Positions 1 through 6,915 of a DNA stretch of 9,661 nucleotides are shown piece by piece. The stretch is from assembly GCA_905235775.1 (NCBI GenBank), contig CAJOMY010000059.1, positions 1 through 9,661 of the forward strand, read 5' to 3'. The first letter of the stretch is position 1; the number at the start of each line of letters is the position of its first letter. A model generated the notes under the pieces. The model did not search any database and was not told where the DNA came from. It saw only the letters and a list, made by a program, of their open reading frames with translations. Source of the DNA: an uncultured Bacteroidales bacterium. Its GTDB lineage: Bacteria; Bacteroidota; Bacteroidia; Bacteroidales; UBA932. The position numbers and the translations under genes are program-made.

Positions 1-1721
1 GTGTGGGCAAGGTGAGGCTTGACATCCGGACCGACGACCTGCTCACGGTCCAGGGTCCGTCCACGCTGGAAACCTCCGTCGCGAAGGCCGGTCAGCAGGT
101 CGAGTATTTCGAAGTCCGGGTGGGCGACCGCACCGGCACCGCACACGTCACCGTGACCGCGACGGCCGGCTCCGACAAGTCCGTCAGCCGCGTGGAGATC
201 GACGTGCTGGACCAGAATCCGCCCGTCACGCGCGTGCAGTCCTTCCTGCTTGACGCCGGCAAGAGCCAGGACGCGACGGCCGGGCTCTTCGGCCTGCCCG
301 GCACGAACCGCGTGGCCGTGGAGCTTTCTTCCCTCCCCGCCATCGACCTGGGACGCCGTCTCCGGGACCTGACCGAATACCCGTACGGCTGCGTCGAGCA
401 GACGATTTCCGCGGCCTTCCCGCAGCTCTACCTGAGTCAGGTGATGGCCTGCGACGAGAACACCGTGGCGCGCAGTGCCCGCCAGGTCACCGCCGCCATC
501 AACCGTCTGCACAGCTTCCGCCGTCCGGACGGCTCGCTCTCCTACTGGCCCGGCAGCACCGCTTCCTCCTCTTTCGGCTCCGCTTATGCCCTTCATTTCC
601 TGCAGGAAGCCGAGAACCAGGGCTATGCCGTTCCGGCCGACCTCAAGTCCGGACTGATCCGCTACCTGGCCGGCAGCGTGGTCGGCGACAAGAAGGAGGA
701 CGACATCGTGCGTGCCTATGGCCTCTACGCCCTCGCCGCGGCCGGAAAGCCGCAGCGCAGCGCCATGAACCTGCTCCGCGAGTCCGCCGGGAAGCTGCCG
801 CGCAGCGCCGTCTGGCTGCTGGCGGGCGCCTTCGCCAGCGACGGCAAGAAGCAGGTGGCCACCCAGCTCACCAACGGCCTGCCGTATCTCGAAGCCGACG
901 ACCGGCACTACCTCTGGTACGGCAGCGAAGACCGCAACATGGCCATCGCCCTGCGCACCTGTATCCTGACCGGACAGAAGGAGACCGCCTTCGATCTCGC
1001 CGGGAAGATCGCGGACCGGCTGGGCGACAGCCGCCACTACATGAGCACCCAGGCCGCCGCCTGGTCGCTCTATGCCATCAGCGACTACGCCCGGACAATG
1101 GCCGGCGGCGGCGTGGACGCCTCTGTCAAGGGCCCGGAGAAGAGCTACAGGCTGAACACCGGCAAGGCCTTCATCCGCCAGGAGATCGATCTTCCGGAAG
1201 ATGCCGCCGGCTCCGCCCGGCTGAGCCTCTCCAACACGGGCGGCAGCACGGTCCATGCCGTCGTCTCCGTGACCGGCACACCGAAGGCCGGCACGGAGAC
1301 AGCGAAGTCCAACGGCATCTCGATGCGGGTTGCTTATGTCAGCGACGACGGCCGGCCGGTCCGGGTGGACACCCTGTCCCGCGGCCGCAATTTCAAGGCC
1401 GTCGTGACTGTGACCAACACCGGATCCGTCGCTGTGCGCGACCTCGCCCTCGCGCAGAAATTTCCCTCCGGCTGGGAAATCCGCAACGACCGTGTCGGCA
1501 GGGAGAACTTCTCCTATCCGGCGGGGGTGAACTACCAGGACTTCCGCGACGACCGCGTGTACAGCTTCTTCGACCTCGGCGCCGGCCAGAGCGTGACCGT
1601 CACCACCGGCCTCACCGCCACCTACCCCGGCAAGTTCTACCTGCCGGCCGTGAGCTGCGAAGCCATGTACGACGACCGGATTTCCGCCCTCGTCCCGGGC
1701 CGGTGGACGGAGGTGAAATAA
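1..1721 (+). CDS. Alpha-2-macroglobulin family protein, C-terminal part (5' truncated by window edge)
   Basis: The reading frame is open from the left edge to a TAA at 1719-1721, giving about 572 visible residues. Family members are usually around 1,600-1,900 residues, so most of the N-terminal macroglobulin-domain array lies outside the window, and the GTG at position 3 is not a credible start. The diagnostic feature is the stretch YPYGCVEQT, with the CVEQ thioester at 390-401 (visible Cys130, Glu132, Gln133). It is followed by an alpha-helical thioester domain (roughly visible residues 125-360) and a beta-rich receptor-binding-like C-terminus (about 400-572). In this family the internal Cys-Gln thioester covalently traps attacking proteases, and bacterial versions are periplasmic or membrane-anchored. 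The intact CxEQ suggests this copy can still form the bond. Any signal peptide or lipobox would be upstream and is not visible. The gene converges on the metallo-hydrolase with no spacer. Family assignment is firm; biological target is unknown. Confidence 0.93.
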   Translation, partial: VGKVRLDIRTDDLLTVQGPSTLETSVAKAGQQVEYFEVRVGDRTGTAHVTVTATAGSDKSVSRVEIDVLDQNPPVTRVQSFLLDAGKSQDATAGLFGLPGTNRVAVELSSLPAIDLGRRLRDLTEYPYGCVEQTISAAFPQLYLSQVMACDENTVARSARQVTAAINRLHSFRRPDGSLSYWPGSTASSSFGSAYALHFLQEAENQGYAVPADLKSGLIRYLAGSVVGDKKEDDIVRAYGLYALAAAGKPQRSAMNLLRESAGKLPRSAVWLLAGAFASDGKKQVATQLTNGLPYLEADDRHYLWYGSEDRNMAIALRTCILTGQKETAFDLAGKIADRLGDSRHYMSTQAAAWSLYAISDYARTMAGGGVDASVKGPEKSYRLNTGKAFIRQEIDLPEDAAGSARLSLSNTGGSTVHAVVSVTGTPKAGTETAKSNGISMRVAYVSDDGRPVRVDTLSRGRNFKAVVTVTNTGSVAVRDLALAQKFPSGWEIRNDRVGRENFSYPAGVNYQDFRDDRVYSFFDLGAGQSVTVTTGLTATYPGKFYLPAVSCEAMYDDRISALVPGRWTEVK

Positions 1722-2420
1722 TTATATACCGTTGATCACCACCGGCTCCAGGTCGGGATCCGGCTCCTCCTCGGGTTCGTTGAAGGGCTCGAGGAAGGGG
1801 TTGTTCGTGCGCTCGCGGCCGATGGTGGAATCGGGGCCGTGCCCCGGGAGGATGATGGTGCCGGAGTCGAGGGGGAGGAGCTTCTCCAGGATGGCGCGGA
1901 TCTCGTCGTCGTATTCGCTGTAAGGGAAGTCCGTGCGGCCGATGGAGCCGGCGAAGAGGGTGTCCCCGGTGAACAGGATGCCTTCTTCGCGCTCCAGGAA
2001 GCAGACGCTGCCGGGGGTGTGGCCGGGGGTGGCGATGACTTCGAAGCGCATTCCGGCCAGCTCCGGCAGCTGTCCGTCCGCCAGCGGCGTCCAGTCGAAA
2101 GGCTCCGGGGGCTGCATGCGGAAGCGCTCCGCCATGCGGGCGTTGTAGTCGAGCGTGACGACCTCGGCGGGGTGCAGGAAGACCGGGATCCCGTAACGGC
2201 GCTGCAAGGACGCCACGCCGAGGACATGGTCGAGGTGGCCGTGGGTGAGCAGGATGGCCTCCGGGGCCAGGGCCTCCTGCGTGAGCAGTTCCGTCAAGGC
2301 CTGGCGCTCCGCGTCGTTGCGGCAGCCTGGGTCGATGATGATGCAGCGGCCCGCCTCGCGCCAGGCCACGTAGGTGCGTTCTTCGAAAAGGTTGAATACG
2401 GAAAAACGGATATTGAGCAT
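1722..2420 (-). CDS. MBL-fold metallo-hydrolase, glyoxalase II-like
   Basis: This 232-residue protein has the metallo-beta-lactamase-fold zinc signature THGHLDH (His60, His62, Asp64, His65). The remaining metal ligands are in order: His134 in TPGHTPGS, Asp153 in FTGDTLF and His194 in LPGHGP. The architecture and length match the glyoxalase II-like (hydroxyacylglutathione hydrolase-related) cytoplasmic hydrolases common in Bacteroidota. The true substrate could be a thioester or another small ester and cannot be read from sequence. I chose the ATG at 2418-2420 (protein MLNIRF...) because the fold begins there. The frame can be extended to 2546, but that runs through the promoter-like AT-rich spacer and into the divergent kinase gene. 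The C-terminus is a Glu/Pro/Asp-rich tail (about residues 211-228). The gene is divergent from the first deoxynucleoside kinase. Its TAA (complement of 1722-1724) directly adjoins the stop of the convergent macroglobulin gene. Confidence 0.9.
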   Translation of the reverse strand: MLNIRFSVFNLFEERTYVAWREAGRCIIIDPGCRNDAERQALTELLTQEALAPEAILLTHGHLDHVLGVASLQRRYGIPVFLHPAEVVTLDYNARMAERFRMQPPEPFDWTPLADGQLPELAGMRFEVIATPGHTPGSVCFLEREEGILFTGDTLFAGSIGRTDFPYSEYDDEIRAILEKLLPLDSGTIILPGHGPDSTIGRERTNNPFLEPFNEPEEEPDPDLEPVVINGI

Positions 2421-2490
2421 CGATTTGTGTCTTTTGCGTGGCAAATTTACAAAACTTGTCTTAAATTTGTATGTTACACCCGTTTCGGAA
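2421..2490. promoter_or_regulatory. Divergent promoter region with mirrored TAAATTTG -7 elements
   Basis: This 70-bp AT-rich spacer separates the divergent hydrolase and kinase genes. A plus-strand TAAATTTG at 2462-2469 exactly fits the Bacteroidota -7 consensus TAnnTTTG. Its exact inverted copy CAAATTTA at 2442-2449 supplies the same element on the minus strand. The two 8-bp arms are 12 bp apart, and each lies roughly 21 bp from the ATG it would serve, so both transcripts would have leaders of about 16-18 nt. I see no well-spaced -33 TTTG for either direction: TTTG at 2433-2436 is 25 bp from the plus-strand box, longer than the usual 19-21. The -7 matches are seen directly; promoter activity is inferred. 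Confidence 0.6.
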
Positions 2491-3105
2491 ATGCACATCG
2501 GAATCGCAGGAAATATCGGCAGCGGCAAGACCACCCTCACGCGCAAGCTCGCGGAGCATTACGGGTGGACGCCGAAGTACGAGGCCGTGACCTACAACCC
2601 TTACCTGGAGGACTATTACAAGGACATTCCCCGCTGGTCCTACAACCTGGAGACCTATTTTCTGGCACAGCGCTTCCAGGATCTGCTGGACATCTCCAAG
2701 TCCGACGACGTCATCATCCAGGACCGCACCATCCTCGAGGGCGTGGAAATCTTCGTGGCGAACAACCACGCGCTCGGAAACCTGTCGGACCGCGACTACG
2801 ACACGTACATGCAGCTTTTCCGCCTGATGATGTCGATGGTGGCCCCGCCGGACCTGCTGATCTACCTCCGCTGCAGCGTGCCGCACCTCGTGGAGCAGAT
2901 CCGCAGACGCGGCCGGGACTACGAGCAGTCCATGAACCTGGAGTATCTCAGCGGCCTGAACGAGCGTTACGAGTCCTGGATCGGTGCGTACAAGGGGCGC
3001 CTGCTGGTCCTCGACGCCGACCACCTGGACTTCGAGAACCGTCCGGAGGACTTTTCGCTGATCACCGACAAGATTGACGCGGAGTTGTTCGGACTATTCA
3101 AATAA
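2491..3105 (+). CDS. Deoxynucleoside kinase (deoxyadenosine/deoxyguanosine kinase family), first tandem copy
   Basis: This 204-residue cytoplasmic enzyme should phosphorylate deoxynucleosides to 5'-monophosphates with ATP or another NTP, in deoxynucleoside salvage. The P-loop GNIGSGKT is at residues 7-14. The E-x-V...NPYL segment at 31-39 carries the likely catalytic acid Glu31. RWS-NL-x-YFL is at 48-58, the QDRT motif (ERS/DRS equivalent) at 77-80, and an Arg-rich LID segment RRRGRDYE at 138-145. The size fits the bacterial dAK/dGK family. The ATG at 2491 is chosen because it places the P-loop at the extreme N-terminus as in relatives and sits just downstream of a TAAATTTG box. The upstream extension to 2374 would cross the divergent promoter. 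The protein is about 61% identical (125/204, ungapped hand count) to the next gene but has Glu54 where that copy has Gln54. Which purine deoxynucleoside each prefers cannot be assigned by eye. Confidence 0.92.
   Translation: MHIGIAGNIGSGKTTLTRKLAEHYGWTPKYEAVTYNPYLEDYYKDIPRWSYNLETYFLAQRFQDLLDISKSDDVIIQDRTILEGVEIFVANNHALGNLSDRDYDTYMQLFRLMMSMVAPPDLLIYLRCSVPHLVEQIRRRGRDYEQSMNLEYLSGLNERYESWIGAYKGRLLVLDADHLDFENRPEDFSLITDKIDAELFGLFK
2503..2537 (+). repeat. 35-bp perfect direct repeat, copy 1 (P-loop region of first kinase)
   Basis: The 35 nt encoding the P-loop stretch IAGNIGSGKTTL of the first kinase recur without mismatch at 3150-3184 in the second kinase, 647 bp downstream. Further exact matches link 2704-2733 with 3351-3380 (30 nt) and 2851-2872 with 3498-3519 (22 nt). 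These are islands of nucleotide identity within a tandem gene duplication whose proteins are about 61% identical. They reflect common descent, possibly kept alike by gene conversion or strong codon constraint, rather than a mobile element. Confidence 0.85.
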
Positions 3106-3117
3106 TTCGTACCTTTG
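3084..3117 (+). promoter_or_regulatory. Putative promoter of the second deoxynucleoside kinase
   Basis: TACCTTTG at 3110-3117 matches the Bacteroidota -7 consensus TAnnTTTG exactly and starts 4 bp after the stop codon of the first kinase. A GTTG at 3084-3087, inside the end of that gene, is a possible -33 element with a 22-bp spacer, slightly longer than the usual 19-21. Transcription would begin near 3121-3123, giving a leader of about 15-17 nt before the ATG at 3138. The second kinase could therefore be expressed independently as well as by read-through. Confidence 0.55.
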
Positions 3118-3137
3118 CAAGTTGTAAAGAGACAGAC

Positions 3138-3776
3138 ATGCATATTGCGATCGCAGGAAATATCGGCAGCGGCAAGACCACCCTTACCAAGATGCTGGCC
3201 GCCCACTACGGCTGGATTCCGAAATTCGAATCGGTGGACTTCAATCCGTACCTGTCCGATTTCTATGAGGACATGGAACGCTGGTCGTTCAACCTCCAGA
3301 TATACTTCCTGAACAAGCGCTTCAAGGACGTGGTGGAGATCGCCAAGACGGACGACGTCATCATCCAGGACCGCACCATCTACGAGGACGCCCGCATTTT
3401 TGCGCCCAACCTGCACGACATGGGCCTGATGAGCACGCGCGATTTCGAGAACTACCGCGACCTGTTCGACCTGATGATGTCGCTGGTGGGCAATCCCGAC
3501 CTGCTGATCTACCTCCGCTCCAGCATTCCGAACCTGATCGCGCAGATCCAGAAGCGCGGCCGCGAGTACGAGAAAAGCATCCGCATCGACTACCTCACCG
3601 GCCTGAACGAAAAATACGAAAACTGGATCCGGGACTACGACGGCAACCTGCTGGTCATCGACGCCGACCGCATCAAGTTCGGCAACAATCCCGAGGACTT
3701 CGAGAAAGTGACCGACATGATCGACGCGCAGCTCTACGGCCTCTTCGCCCCGAAGCCGTCCCAATTCGGAGAATGA
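3138..3776 (+). CDS. Deoxynucleoside kinase (deoxyadenosine/deoxyguanosine kinase family), second tandem copy
   Basis: This 212-residue paralogue of the preceding gene keeps every family landmark. The P-loop GNIGSGKT is at 7-14, the probable catalytic Glu31 in FESV, NPYL at 36-39, RWSFNLQIYFL at 48-58, QDRT at 77-80 and the LID segment QKRGREYE at 138-145. It aligns without gaps to the first copy over 204 residues and has an extra 8-residue tail. Gln54, followed seven residues later by Arg61, matches the spacing of Gln97 and Arg104 that line the nucleoside pocket of human deoxycytidine kinase, so this copy keeps the canonical base-contacting residue. The ATG at 3138 follows the upstream kinase by 32 nt, and no Shine-Dalgarno is evident. 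Tandem dNK pairs in which subunits differ in dAdo/dGuo preference are known, for example in lactobacilli, so division of labour or a heteromeric enzyme is plausible here but not shown. Confidence 0.92.
   Translation: MHIAIAGNIGSGKTTLTKMLAAHYGWIPKFESVDFNPYLSDFYEDMERWSFNLQIYFLNKRFKDVVEIAKTDDVIIQDRTIYEDARIFAPNLHDMGLMSTRDFENYRDLFDLMMSLVGNPDLLIYLRSSIPNLIAQIQKRGREYEKSIRIDYLTGLNEKYENWIRDYDGNLLVIDADRIKFGNNPEDFEKVTDMIDAQLYGLFAPKPSQFGE
3150..3184 (+). repeat. 35-bp perfect direct repeat, copy 2 (P-loop region of second kinase)
   Basis: This is the second copy of the 35-nt P-loop sequence at 2503-2537, in the same codon phase. The identity ends in the wobble position of the next Thr codon region, where the two genes diverge. 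It marks the tandem duplication of the kinase genes. Confidence 0.85.
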
Positions 3777-3813
3777 GTAAAATTCCCAAATACTAAAACC
3801 ACACAAAAATCAA

Positions 3814-5097
3814 ATGGAAAAGAAAAAAGTCAACATGGTGGCGGTCGTGACGATGTGTTTCATCTTCGCGATGATTTCCTTCGTCACCAACATGGCCGCT
3901 CCTTTCGGCAACATCTGGCAGGTCAAATACAGCAATGCCGGAATGCTGGGCAACCTGATGAATTTCGCCGCCTACCTCTTCATGGGTATCCCCGCCGGCA
4001 AGATGCTGGTCAAGGTGGGCTACAAGAAGACCACGCTCATCGCCCTCGCGGTCGGCCTGGTCGGCGTGTTCGTGCAGTGGCTCTCCAGCAAGGTCGGCGG
4101 CGGATCGCTCGCCATCTACCTGCTCGGCGCCTTCATCTGCGGTTTCTGCGTCTGCATGCTCAACACCGTCGTGAACCCGATGCTGAACATCCTGGGCGGC
4201 GGCGGCAACCGCGGCAACCAGTTCATCCAGATCGGCGGCACGCTGAACTCCCTCTCCGGCACGCTGACCCCGCTGCTCGTGGGCGTGCTCATCGGCACGG
4301 TCACGGACAAGACTTCCATGTCCGACGTGGCTCCGCTGCTCTTCATCGCGATGGGTGTGTTCGCCCTGGCCTTCGTCATCATCTCCTTCGTGAAGATTCC
4401 CGAGCCGGCCCAGGAGCGCAAGACCGTCAAGTATGAGGCGAGTCCTTGGAAATTCCGCCACTGCGTGCTGGGTATCGTGGCCATTTTCTTCTATGTCGGC
4501 ATCGAGATCGGCATCCCCTCGCAGCTGAACTTCTTCCTGTCCGACCCGAACGGCAAGGGCGCCTTCCCCGCCGGCACGTTCGGAGCAGCCGCCATCGGCG
4601 GTGCCATCGCGGCCATGTACTGGCTGCTGATGATGATCGGCCGCCTGTGCAGCTCGCTCATCAGCGGCAAGGTCAGCACCCGCGCGCAGCTGATCACCCT
4701 CTCCGCCATCGCCATCGTGCTCATCTTCCTGGGCATCGTCCTGCCGAAGACCATCATGGTCTCCATGCCGGGCTACATCTCCGGCCAGGGCTTCGTGATG
4801 CACAGCGTCCCCGTGACCGCCCTGCTCTTCGTGCTCTGCGGCCTGTGTACCTCCGTGATGTGGGGCGCCATCTTCAACCTCTCCGTCGAGGGCCTCGGCA
4901 AGTACACCGAGCAGGCTTCCGGCATCTTCATGATGATGGTGGTCGGCGGCGGCATCATGCCGCTCCTCCAGGACGTCATCGCGAAGAACGTGAGCTACAT
5001 GGCCTCCTACTGGCTGGTGATCGCGATGCTCGCATACATCCTCTTCTATGCGGTCTGGGGCAGCAAGAACGTGAACAAGGACATTCCTGTCGAATAA
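3814..5097 (+). CDS. MFS sugar transporter, FucP/FHS-like
   Basis: This 427-residue, very hydrophobic protein has about 12 predicted membrane segments, starting with residues about 8-30. A hydrophilic central linker (about 195-215, IPEPAQERKTVKYEAS) separates the two six-helix halves of a major facilitator. Segments resembling the fucose:H+ symporter group include NPMLNILG followed by a QIGGTLNSL stretch, YVGIEIGIPSQLNFFL after the linker, and EGLGKY followed by MMVVGGGIMP near the C-terminal half. Such transporters import neutral sugars (glucose, galactose, fucose, mannose) by proton symport across the inner membrane. The ROK kinase 17 nt downstream supports sugar uptake coupled to phosphorylation. 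The position after two nucleoside kinases leaves nucleoside transport as a less likely alternative. The gap to the kinase upstream is 37 nt with no clear TAnnTTTG box, so read-through from there is possible. The leader is A-rich with no Shine-Dalgarno. Confidence 0.85.
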   Translation: MEKKKVNMVAVVTMCFIFAMISFVTNMAAPFGNIWQVKYSNAGMLGNLMNFAAYLFMGIPAGKMLVKVGYKKTTLIALAVGLVGVFVQWLSSKVGGGSLAIYLLGAFICGFCVCMLNTVVNPMLNILGGGGNRGNQFIQIGGTLNSLSGTLTPLLVGVLIGTVTDKTSMSDVAPLLFIAMGVFALAFVIISFVKIPEPAQERKTVKYEASPWKFRHCVLGIVAIFFYVGIEIGIPSQLNFFLSDPNGKGAFPAGTFGAAAIGGAIAAMYWLLMMIGRLCSSLISGKVSTRAQLITLSAIAIVLIFLGIVLPKTIMVSMPGYISGQGFVMHSVPVTALLFVLCGLCTSVMWGAIFNLSVEGLGKYTEQASGIFMMMVVGGGIMPLLQDVIAKNVSYMASYWLVIAMLAYILFYAVWGSKNVNKDIPVE

Positions 5098-5114
5098 TTT
5101 AACAGATAATCCCT

Positions 5115-6077
5115 ATGGCAAAACAATACGTAGTCGGTATCGACATCGGAGGCCAGACCTCCAAGCTGGGCGTCGTGGACGCCCGGGGCGACGTCCTCGC
5201 GCAGAACGTCATCCGTACGGACACGTTCGGCACGGACGCGGACGCTTATATCGCCGCGCTTGCGGAAGCGGTCAAGACCTGTATCGCCGCCGCGAACTTG
5301 ACCACGGAGGACATCCGCGGTATCGGCGTGGGTGCGCCGAACGGCAACTACTATACGGGCGTGGTGGCATTTGCCCCCAATCTCGCCTGGGCGGCCACGC
5401 AGGCCGTACCCCTCGCCGAGAAGCTTTCTGCCGCCTGCGGCGTGCCCGTGTCCCTGACCAACGACGCCAATGCGGCGGCGGTGGGCGAGATGGCCTACGG
5501 CGCCGCCCGGGGCATGAAGAATTTCATCATGATCACCCTCGGCACCGGCGTCGGCAGCGGCATCGTGGTGGACGGCAAGGTCCTCTACGGCCATGACGGC
5601 TTCGCCGGCGAGCTGGGCCACACCTGCGTCGTGCGCCACAACGGACGCACCTGCGGCTGCGGCAAGACCGGCTGCCTGGAGGCCTACTGCTCCGCGATCG
5701 GCATCGCCCGCACGGCCCGCGAGTGGCTCGCGGCGTCCGGCCAGCCCACTCCGCTGCGCGAGTTGCAGAACATCACCTCCAAGGATATCTACGACGCGGC
5801 CCAGCAGGGCGACAACTTCTCCCTGCGGCTCTTCGAATATACGGGTACGCTGCTCGGCCAGAGTTTTGCGGACTTCGTGGCGTTCAGCGCCCCGGAGGCC
5901 ATCGTGCTCTTCGGCGGACTGGCCCGCGCCAAGGAGTTCCTCTATGAGCCGATGAAGCGTGCGATGGATGAGAACCTGCTCAAAATCTGGAAGGGCAAGG
6001 TGAAGATCGTCTTCTCCGAGCTCAAGGAGTCCGACGCCGCAATCCTCGGCGCATCCGCCCTTGCCTGGGAACTATAA
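5115..6077 (+). CDS. ROK family sugar kinase (glucokinase-like)
   Basis: This 320-residue protein has the ROK signature. It begins with phosphate-binding DIGGQTSK (residues 10-17), then GVGAPNG (71-77) and NDAN (116-119, with Asp117 as the probable catalytic base). The ATP-site GTGVGSGI (143-150) follows, and GELGH (165-169) precedes the zinc-binding CGCGKTGCLEAYC (180-192; Cys180, Cys182, Cys187 with His169). There is no N-terminal helix-turn-helix, so it is a sugar kinase rather than a ROK repressor. It should phosphorylate a hexose (glucose, mannose, fructose or an N-acetylhexosamine) with ATP in the cytoplasm; the exact sugar is not readable. The Gln in DIGGQ departs from the more common DIGGT form. 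It starts 17 nt after the transporter, indicating one transcription unit for uptake and activation of the same sugar. Confidence 0.9.
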   Translation: MAKQYVVGIDIGGQTSKLGVVDARGDVLAQNVIRTDTFGTDADAYIAALAEAVKTCIAAANLTTEDIRGIGVGAPNGNYYTGVVAFAPNLAWAATQAVPLAEKLSAACGVPVSLTNDANAAAVGEMAYGAARGMKNFIMITLGTGVGSGIVVDGKVLYGHDGFAGELGHTCVVRHNGRTCGCGKTGCLEAYCSAIGIARTAREWLAASGQPTPLRELQNITSKDIYDAAQQGDNFSLRLFEYTGTLLGQSFADFVAFSAPEAIVLFGGLARAKEFLYEPMKRAMDENLLKIWKGKVKIVFSELKESDAAILGASALAWEL

Positions 6078-6099
6078 AGAAACGAATTTAAATCCAATA

Positions 6100-6858
6100 A
6101 TGATGAAAACAAACAAGTTTTTTGCAGCCCTGCTCCTGGGGCTTGCAGTCGTGGCTTGCACGAGCAAGCCGAGCGGCGGTCCGCTCCCCAAAGAATACCA
6201 GTCGTCCAAAGCGGAGATCGACTCCGTGAGCTACTTGGTCGGCATCAACTTCGGCAGCTGGCTGAAGGGGTATAACTTCGGCACCGACCTCAATTTCTCC
6301 GAGGTGATCAAGGGCATCAAGGACTTTGCGGATGCGAAGGGGGATCCCCGGGATCCGGAGTTCGTCAAGCAGTTCAAGATCGACCCGAACGAGATGAACA
6401 ACCTGTTCAACGAGTACCTGCAGAAGCGCCAGCTCGGCATGGCGTTCCTGAACAAGACGAAGGGAGAGAAGTTCCTCGAGGCCAACGCCAAAAAGAGTGG
6501 CATCGTCACGACCGATTCCGGTCTGCAGTACCGGATTGTCGAGCCGGGCAACGACGTGAAGCCGGGTCCGCAGGACACCGTGTGGGTGCGCTACAAGGGC
6601 ACGCTCCTCGACGGCACCGTCTTTGACGAGGTGGCCGAAGACGCCGAGCCGGTGCGCCTGACGCTGAACCGCGTCGTGGCCGGCTGGACCGAGGGCCTGC
6701 AGCTCATCGGCGAGGGCGGCAAGATCGATCTATACCTGCCGTCCGACCTCGCATACGGCGAGCAGGGCAACCAGAGCATCGAGCCGAATTCCACCCTCAT
6801 CTTCAACATCGAGCTGACCCAGGTCGGCCATTATGCCGAACCCGCCCCGGCGGAGTAG
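6100..6858 (+). CDS. FKBP-type peptidyl-prolyl isomerase, predicted lipoprotein
   Basis: This 252-residue protein starts with MMKTNKFF and a short hydrophobic segment ending in the lipobox VVAC, with Cys20 as the lipidation site. It should therefore be exported and membrane-anchored. An alpha-helical FKBP N-terminal dimerisation-like domain spans about residues 38-135. A C-terminal FKBP domain spans about 140-244 with GLQYRIVEPG, VRYKGTLLDGTVFDE, GWTEGL, LAYGEQG and STLIFNIEL. Active-site counterparts of human FKBP12 appear kept: Tyr165, Phe175, Asp176, Val192/193, Trp196, Tyr219 and Phe235. The tail is short and Pro/Ala/Glu-rich. Either ATG at 6100 or 6103 could be used; the frame runs on to a TTG at 6061, but that lies inside the kinase gene and would precede the signal peptide. 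It follows the ROK kinase by 22 nt and is probably the last gene of that transcription unit. It likely assists folding of periplasmic or outer-membrane proteins. Confidence 0.92.
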   Translation: MMKTNKFFAALLLGLAVVACTSKPSGGPLPKEYQSSKAEIDSVSYLVGINFGSWLKGYNFGTDLNFSEVIKGIKDFADAKGDPRDPEFVKQFKIDPNEMNNLFNEYLQKRQLGMAFLNKTKGEKFLEANAKKSGIVTTDSGLQYRIVEPGNDVKPGPQDTVWVRYKGTLLDGTVFDEVAEDAEPVRLTLNRVVAGWTEGLQLIGEGGKIDLYLPSDLAYGEQGNQSIEPNSTLIFNIELTQVGHYAEPAPAE

Positions 6859-6875
6859 AACAAGAAGAAATAGTC

Positions 6876-6896
6876 ATTCCGGGCTTGACCCGGAAT
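6876..6896. repeat. Palindrome ATTCCGGG-5 nt-CCCGGAAT
   Basis: A perfect 8-bp inverted repeat (6876-6883 and 6889-6896) with the loop CTTGA lies 18 nt after the FKBP stop. The form CATTCCGGGCTTGACCCGGAAT resembles short palindromes dispersed in many copies in intergenic DNA of diverse bacterial genomes. Whether it is a multicopy repeat here needs the rest of the genome. No T-tract follows, so it is not itself a terminator. Confidence 0.6.
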
Positions 6897-6915
6897 CTTG
6901 GACCAATAATGCCCC

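Noticed and set aside
1839..3077. 412-codon plus-strand frame spanning the hydrolase, the divergent promoter and most of the first kinase
   Set aside because: It crosses two confidently identified genes in other frames and a promoter region, and its product is low-complexity Arg/Gly/Pro/Ala-rich.
2967..3806. 279-codon minus-strand frame across the second kinase
   Set aside because: It has no family motif and lies fully antisense to a conserved kinase; GC-rich codon usage explains it.
3793..4803. 336-codon minus-strand open frame opposite the MFS transporter
   Set aside because: Its translation is rich in His, Asp, Glu, Gly and Ala with no recognisable motif, as expected from the complement of GC-rich hydrophobic codons. 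The plus-strand protein is an evident transporter.
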